From the NCBI GenBank assembly GCA_029204225.1, contig CM055103.1:53671538-53735537 (forward strand): DNA of 64,000 nucleotides. Direction: 5' to 3'. The notes beneath the pieces were generated by a model. It was not told where the DNA came from. It saw only the letters and a program-made list of their open reading frames with translations, and did no database searches. Position 1 is the first letter of the stretch; each line of letters begins with the position of its first letter. This DNA is from Diphasiastrum complanatum. Its lineage: Eukaryota > Streptophyta > Lycopodiopsida > Lycopodiales > Lycopodiaceae. This document shows positions 58,544 through 64,000 of this stretch, one piece after another. Position numbers and translations under genes: made by a program.

Positions 58544-58659
58544 CAAATCCAAGGATTGAATCATTAGTCGATACTTCCTCCAAGAAGATCAAGCCGAGGT
58601 GCACACAGCTCACAAGGTATAATCATGAGTCTGTTTGTCTTTTAATGTAGAAACCGACA

Positions 58660-59330
58660 TCAGTCAATGAGGCACTTAGCCAATCAGACTCTGATCTCTA
58701 AAGAGAAGCAATGGACAGAGAGTATTCCTCTCTGATCAAAAACCAAATATGGTCACCAGTCGAAGCTCCTGTGGCTGCAATCTCATCGATTGCAAATGGG
58801 CCTTTAAAATCAAATACAATGCCAATGGAGCGATTGATCGAAGGAAGGCAAGACTAATAGCACGAGGATTTGCTCAGATCCCTAACATTGACTACAGTGA
58901 AACTTTCAGTCCAGTAGTCAAACACTCATCAATTCGAGCCCTCTTATTGTATGCTGCAGCAGCCGACCTTGAAGTACATCAGCTCGATGTACAGACAACT
59001 TATCTGAATGGAGTCATTGAAGAAGACATCTATATGCTACAGCTTGAATGATACATCCATAAAGGTATGAAGCATCACGTCTGCAAACTCCACAAGGCAC
59101 TTTATGGCTTGAGGCAATCAGCCAGAGCTTGGTTCTAGAGGATCAACACATTCCTCATCCAACAAGGCTTTCAACCAAGCATGGTCGACAACAACATTTT
59201 TTTCAAGTCAGTGCAACAATCCTTCATAATTATCACCCTATATGTAGATGATACATTGCTTTTCAACAATTGTACCAATCTGGTGAAGGATGCTAAACAG
59301 ATGTTGTCTTCTGAGTGTCTTTTGAGTTCG
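58660..59330 (+). pseudogene. copia-4 reverse transcriptase
   Basis: REAMDREYSSL, then (shift) IDCKWAFKIKYNANG, RRKARLIARGFAQIPNIDYS, VHQLDVQTTYLNGVIEEDIY, a stop at 59049, HVCKLHKALYGLRQSARAW, LYVDDTLLF near 59240. Frame lost near 59310. Confidence 0.9.
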
Positions 59331-60019
59331 ACATAATTGATCTGGGTGATGCTCACTTTTGTCGGGGCTTTCAAATCCATAGAGACAGAGTGAGACGGCT
59401 AATGTTTATTACTCAACAAAGGTATCTTCACAATGTTCTTATCAGATACAATCTGATTAATTGTAAATTAGCTCACTCACCAATGGATCCAGGCTTGCGA
59501 TAGTTGAAGGACCGATGTCCTCAAACTAAGCAGGAAGAGGAGCAGATGAGAGAATATCCCTATCGATTGATACTTGGATCTCTCATGTATGCAATGGTCT
59601 GCACAAGGCCTGACATTGCATTTGCCGTTAGCTCACTCGACCAATTCATGGCCAATCCTAACATCACCCATTGGAAGGCCCTTATAAGGTTCATGAGATA
59701 CATCCGAGCTACAATGGACCAGTGCTTCTGCTATGGAGAAGTCAACAATGACAATCTTCATCGGCTCAATGGACTTCGATGCAAGTTGGGGAGGAGATGT
59801 AGATAATTATAAAATCCACATTTGGATTTACATTCTTCTTCAACGGTGGTCCTATATCATGGAACAGTCATAAGTAGACTTCTATTGCCCTTTTACCCAT
59901 AGAAGCAAAATATATTGTTGCTTCTCAATCTATTAAAGAGGCATTTTGGTTGAGAAATTTATTGGCAGACACTAGTTTGAACCAGTTACCCCGACAATCA
60001 TATTTTGTGATAATCAGAG
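59315..60019 (+). pseudogene. copia-4 RT end and RNase H
   Basis: FEFDIIDLGDAHFCRGFQIHR, ILGSLMYAMVCTRPDIAFAV, then RNase H (FDASWGGDVDN, one frame over) and CDNQSNL at the deletion junction with the 3' LTR. Confidence 0.88.
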
Positions 60020-60587
60020 TAACTTGACATTGAGAACAGCCACGATCTTATTCTTGACGGCGCAACGGCTCCACGCCATCTCTTGTACACTTGTCTACAT
60101 AAATGTAAATAGCACATAGATCATTGAGATACACAATGGTAAAAGTATGCAATTGATCTATGATCAAGAACACGGATTATCAAATTCGATGAGACAGACA
60201 CAGCAAATGCTTTCATGCATTAATTCTTTTCTTCAGACGAATAGTCAGTATTAGCTCATAGCTTTTATAGATTGTAGTTAGCTTTGTGAGCACGCGGTTT
60301 CACTCGCTATTGTCTTGTGCTCACCTGCATTACTGACTTGTATTTTGTTATAATCAATCTGAATAAAGTGTTGTCTAGTTCTGTGTTCAGGTTCTATCAG
60401 TATTTGCAATGCTTTTTGCTTTCTGTCAACCCTTCTGATTGCTTTGTCTGATTGTCTGCTCTTGCTTCGCTATCACCGCACACTTAGCTTTAAACTTAAC
60501 TTCAGTATTGTGTTTGCCTACTAAGTTACCAGTAGTGTACGCACTAAGAGAATTGAACGGACTGATCCTCCCACCACTCTCCCAACA
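60020..60587 (+). repeat. copia-4 3' LTR, 5'-truncated
   Basis: 568 bp, colinear with 55871-56438, ending CCCAACA then TSD TAAAC. Confidence 0.9.
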
Positions 60588-60592
60588 TAAAC
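60588..60592. repeat. Right TSD of copia-4 (TAAAC)
   Basis: Exact match to 55638-55642. Confidence 0.88.
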
Positions 60593-60593
60593 A

Positions 60594-60700
60594 CCTCCTC
60601 TTATCATATGTCTACACTCTAATTGGCACAAGTTTAGCCTCTTACTCTATTTTGGCTCAATAGTGGCATTATAAGTGGAAATGCATAATTTGTTCCTATC
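60594..60700. repeat. Fragment of copia-1-family LTR
   Basis: TGTCTACACTCTAATTGGCAC..TTTGGCTCAATA.TGGCATTA matches the copia-1 LTR at about 3470-3540 in the same orientation. Confidence 0.75.
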
Positions 60701-60814
60701 AAAGTGCATGCAACATGCAAAGTGGTTTCTGTGATCTACACATGTCTAGGCAGTTTTATGAGTTGACATGCAGTACATGCAATATCCATGCATGCAGTTA
60801 CACATGTGGATCTC

Positions 60815-60890
60815 TGGTAGGTGAATTAGCTCAGTTAAGTGGACTTTCCATGCAACTCCACTATAGGAATTCGAGTCTCTCTCATGTAGG
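60815..60890 (+). other. tRNA-like / SINE-like fragment
   Basis: GAATTAGCTCAGTTAAGTGG resembles a pol III A box in tRNA context, and GGAATTCGAGTCTCT about 35 bases later resembles a B box. The acceptor and T stems do not pair, so this is not an intact tRNA. A tRNA-derived SINE head or tRNA pseudogene is possible. Confidence 0.3.
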
Positions 60891-60934
60891 GAAATCTTGG
60901 CATGTTTTGCCATATTGTGAATAATGAGATTTTG

Positions 60935-60985
60935 GTAATTTGGACTCATTCTCTCTCTACCTGAGAGCAGCCTGTTTTTCCCATA
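60935..60985. repeat. Fragment of copia-1-family LTR, opposite orientation
   Basis: CTCTCTACCTGAGAGCAGCCTG is, reversed, close to CAAGCTGCTCTCCTCGGGTAGAGAG in the copia-1 LTR. Confidence 0.5.
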
Positions 60986-61646
60986 ATGAGCACTTAGAAC
61001 TATTTACACTTCATAAGGACACAGAAAATTTTATTCAGACATGTGATGTTTGCCAACGAGCACGACGACCTACTCGACAGAATTATGAATCCTTGAATCC
61101 GGTTTTATCGCAAGCACCGTTTGAAAAATGGGGACTGGATTATGTTGGTCCTATTCATCCTGCCGCGCAAGGATCTCAGGCCAGATACACTATCGTAGCA
61201 ACTGATTATATGACCAAGTGGGTTGAAGCCAAAGCTGTCAAAGTTGCTTATGCGAAATCTATGGCCAAGTTTCTCTATAAAAATATTATAATCAGATTTG
61301 GATGTTCGATTGAGATTGTCAGTGATCGGGGTACACACTTTGTTAATCAAACAATAAAGTGTTTACTGGAAGATTTTTTTGTGATACATAGATTTAGCAC
61401 TCCTTACTATCCCAGAGGGAATGGCTAAGCATCTGAAAGCAGGAGATCTTGCATTGATGTACAAAACCAAGCTGATCAAGAGAAAGTTGAAGTTTACCAA
61501 TGAAGGCCCGTATAAAGTGAAGGCAATCCCGAACTATGGCGCAATAATTCTTGAGCACTTGGATGGAAAACGATTTGATACTCCGGTGAATGACAGCTGA
61601 TTACGCAAGTTTTGGCAGCCTGCTCCGCCAATTCAACAAGCCTGAT
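60986..61646 (+). pseudogene. gypsy-B integrase (without zinc finger start)
   Basis: Begins mid-domain at FTLHKDTENFIQTCDVCQRA (the Cys pair of H2C2). The core has GLDYVGPI (first Asp), ATDYMTKWVEAKA and VSDRGTHFVN (second Asp), then PYYPRGNG followed by a TAA, so the catalytic Glu block is lost. Another frame (61423-61646) resumes with KAGDLALMYKTK and NEGPYKV, the GPY/F module. It starts almost exactly where the integrase of gypsy-A breaks off (51440). Confidence 0.88.
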
Positions 61647-61901
61647 CTCAAGGATTTTTTAATTTTATTTGTTATTCAATTTGTTGTTTTCAATATATGA
61701 TTGTTCAGTTTTTTGTTTTGGAAAAGTCAAAAGAAATAAATAGATAAATAATTGAGAACAGACTGATGAGCAAAAGTCTGAAAAGTCATCAGCATGGAAA
61801 CAAGGAAGAACAATATTTTTTGATGAAAAATGACTTAGAAAATCACTGTTTTTGTCAGATTTGGCCTATACAGTATCAGAAACCTTCGCTGAGCTCTCAG
61901 A

Positions 61902-62345
61902 TTGTTTTATGGGAGAATCAACATGGATTTCATCACTCTTGCCTTTAGTACGTGGAAGGAAGAGAAATCCAAATTTTATATCACCTTTCAGGGAGCAATA
62001 CACAAGGTGCGCGTCACTGAGGCCGCCCTTGCTGCCATAGGTATAGCATCTGGAACACAAGCCTCATCCAACCATAAACATGCTAAACAGGCCATAAAGC
62101 CTTACATCAATTTAACCAACGATCTGCATTGGACTAATGATGGTTACCTCGTCGATGCCATCATTGAGCCTTCCATACACGCTGCTGCCCAGCCCCTGAA
62201 TAACTTCATGATGGTTGGCAACCTCAGGAAAGACCGCATCACTTCACAGATCATCCATAGGATAATTGAGTCCTATACCAAACTAGCCAAAGCCCCACTT
62301 GAACCATATAACTGGTTCAAGACTGTTTTTGGTGAGCTCAAATGA
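61902..62345 (+). pseudogene. gypsy-B accessory frame (ORF3), N-terminal domain
   Basis: About 140 residues from the ATG near 61923 (MDFITLAFSTW). Looks globular and mainly helical: VRVTEAALAAIGIASG, HAKQAIKPYINL, SQIIHRIIESYTKLAKAP. TGA at 62343, but the same frame continues open beyond with only single stops. It lies about 260 bp after the integrase end. No family recognised. Confidence 0.5.
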
Positions 62346-62369
62346 GCCATTAAGAGCAATACTAAGTAG

Positions 62370-63158
62370 CAATTTGCTGTTGGTTCTTTGTTGTCTCTTC
62401 TAGCCGCGTCTCTCCATGGCTTCCACCTGGATTCTGTGCTTTTGGTCTACGAAGAAGTATCAGCCGAGTCATCCCACTAGGCCTCCAGTTCACATAGTCG
62501 ACGTCATCCACACAGCGAGATCGTCATTCTTGACTCGCCTTTCGTGTCACGACGTCGCATTAGGCATACATCGTCAGCTACACTTCCGCCTCCTGCTACT
62601 GTTCGCATTGAACTTCCTATTCCCCCTGCCTTTGATGCTTCCCTTGCCTCTACTTCCACTCAAGGACAGTCTATGACCATTGGGACTACCATTCCCATCA
62701 CAGTTCCCCAGGCCGCCTCACCCCCGCACACCGAAGCTATATCACCAAACACGCAGTATTTCATGGATATGTTCGATGATTCTGACCCCCTTGGGGCCTC
62801 TGAAGTGTTTGAAATGCCCCAGAGCCCTGCGCCCTTTGAACTCCAATCCCTTGGAAGAGGATTCAAACAAATCCATGACACTACTGTCGGTGTTGAAGAC
62901 TCAAGCCAACAACTTCAAGCTAAAGACAACCCAGCCACACTTTGGGTCGACCAAGCTGCAAAATCACCAAAGCAGTTGGATGCCACCGTGCCTGAGGGTT
63001 TTGAGGAAGAAGATGTTTTTGAAGAAGAAGAAGTACTGGCATCTATTTCATGCCAACCAAAGCTAATACCATCAGGTCCTCCTACTACTGCATCCTCCAC
63101 GACAGTAGATTCTGGTGATGCTCTTGGTTTGGTCTCAAGCCTTGCGCAAGTGATCTAG
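62370..63158 (+). pseudogene. gypsy-B ORF3, Pro/Ser/Thr-rich acidic middle
   Basis: Same frame as 61902-62345. Contains one TAG (62478), then is open for over 220 codons to TAG 63156: low-complexity Pro/Ala/Ser/Thr, then acidic (FEEEDVFEEEEV). Probably a disordered linker. Confidence 0.45.
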
Positions 63159-63524
63159 TCTATGCTTGACAAGAAAAAAAAAATGGAGCAGAGAATTTCA
63201 GATCTGGGATTGGAAAACACTCTCATCAGCTAGAAGATTGTCCAGCTGGATCGAGAATTGAAGATTGCCAAGCAGCATGAAGACAAATCTGAAGCTGAAA
63301 AGAAGATGGCACAACAACAGACTGATCGCCTCGAAGGATACATCAGCTCCCTATAGCATGCCCTGACAACCACACAAGATCAGGTGGATAAGGCCGTGCA
63401 GGATGCAAAGCAACAGGTGTAGCTGCTAAAAGGTCAATTGCAGATGGCCTTATGCAGACTATCATACTGCATTGTGTCATTGTTGAACATTTTTGGTCGA
63501 CGATCATTTCAATCAACACTCTAG
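63159..63524 (+). pseudogene. gypsy-B ORF3, coiled-coil part
   Basis: Still the same frame. KKMEQRISDLGLENTL, QLDRELKIAKQHEDKSEAEK, QTDRLEGYISSL and VDKAVQDAKQQV have coiled-coil composition. TAG stops at 63231, 63354, 63420 and 63522. The last part (LQMALCRLSYCIVSLLN) corresponds to the coiled-coil segment of gypsy-A near 53310. Confidence 0.5.
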
Positions 63525-63597
63525 AAAATATCAAACTCACCAAAGCATATCTAGATGTGACAGATTCTTTATCATCATGTTCATAAGGCCAATGTTC

Positions 63598-63860
63598 TGG
63601 AGAAGCACATTCGAAAACAGTGGGTGATGTAGATATAGTTTCTGATTTTGATTCTGACAACACGTAGGTGGTGTTGTAAGTGATTGATAAATGATGTACA
63701 TATATTGTAATATATTTGTAAATAAAGTGTTTTGAAAAAACACATTCAAGAACAATGGGTGATTTAGATATTGGTTTGATTATTCTTACAACACGTAGGT
63801 GGTGTTGTAAGTGATACTTCAATGATGTACTTATCTTGTAATATATTTGTAAATAAATAA
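63598..63860. repeat. Tandem duplication (about 135 bp) with hairpins
   Basis: Both units contain ACAACACGTAGGTGGTGTTGT, a perfect 7-bp inverted repeat around GTAGGTG, followed by TGTAATATATTTGTAAATAAA. Units start near 63606 and 63741. Confidence 0.8.
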
Positions 63861-64000
63861 ACTTTGTAGATATTTTTTACAAAAAGACTTTTAGTTTATC
63901 TTGGTATCTGTTTGTATTTTAAATCTTTTATGTAATCTAATACATGTTTATTATGTATTTATTTGAGGTACGAGAGCTAACGATAAAATTATTTAATGGC
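63861..64000. other. Window end, no gene seen
   Basis: AT-rich, no coding signal. Confidence 0.4.

Larger units (their letters stand above)
55643..60587 (+). mobile_element. copia-4: decayed Ty1/copia element
   Basis: Plus strand, 4945 bp, TSD TAAAC on both sides. The 5' LTR is complete (796 bp). The 3' LTR lacks its first 228 bp because a deletion joins RNase H (CDNQSNL) straight to the LTR middle at an ACTTGACA microhomology. gag, integrase, RT and RNase H are all recognisable but carry many stops, frameshifts and replaced catalytic residues. It cannot be active. Confidence 0.92.

Noticed and set aside
60815-60890. Functional tRNA gene
   Set aside because: Acceptor and T stems do not pair; only box-like motifs are present.

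Overview
This window looks like nuclear DNA of a land plant with a large, repeat-filled genome. I base this on LTR retrotransposons with plant-type primer binding sites (initiator-Met tRNA for the copia elements, a tRNA-Asp-like site for a gypsy LTR), very long CT/GA microsatellites, GT-AG introns, and one intron-containing plant GDSL esterase/lipase. Species or clade cannot be fixed from the sequence; a fern or other large-genome plant would fit. Only one gene looks intact and host-encoded, the five-exon GDSL enzyme on the minus strand at 25255-27103 (363 codons). Almost everything else that codes is retrotransposon, at several stages of decay.

Layout. 1-2610: no confident gene. 2611-15093: an unrecognised minus-strand reading frame split by a copia element (copia-1, 2923-14465, TSD GCTAG), itself split inside its 3' LTR by a second copia element (copia-2, 3670-10099, TSD CCTC). 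Copia-2 has an almost complete gag-pol. Copia-1 keeps gag and protease, then carries a long frame with no recognisable reverse transcriptase. 15179-20250: microsatellites, homopolymer C runs, a GC-rich palindromic satellite of about 330 bp period, an A-rich tract and a degenerate heptamer tract. 20460-24700: an LTR with both PPT and PBS beside it, a diverged solo-type LTR and small tandem duplications. 25054-27302: the GDSL gene. 28550-32010: fragments of gypsy integrase and copia polyprotein. 32180-36130: a chimeric copia-type element (copia-3). 36380-42040: copia integrase relic, a 0.5-kb inverted LTR pair, long GA/CT arrays, a CACTA-type DUF4216 relic and gypsy relics. 42040-47949: mostly non-coding, with one large tandem duplication. 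47955-55404: a composite gypsy element (gypsy-A, TSD ACCAT). 55643-60587: a decayed copia element (copia-4, TSD TAAAC). 60985-63860: a gypsy integrase and accessory-ORF segment (gypsy-B), then a hairpin-bearing tandem repeat.

The most unusual material is (1) an accessory third reading frame of the gypsy family, seen as two complementary partial copies (gypsy-A 53453-54677 and gypsy-B 61902-63521), with no membrane segment and no family I recognise; (2) two copia elements in which integrase and RT are partly or wholly replaced by other open sequence while gag and protease remain; (3) the GC-rich palindromic satellite; and (4) the inverted LTR pair, which could form a long hairpin. Reading frames and element ends were traced by eye; no alignment or database search was run.
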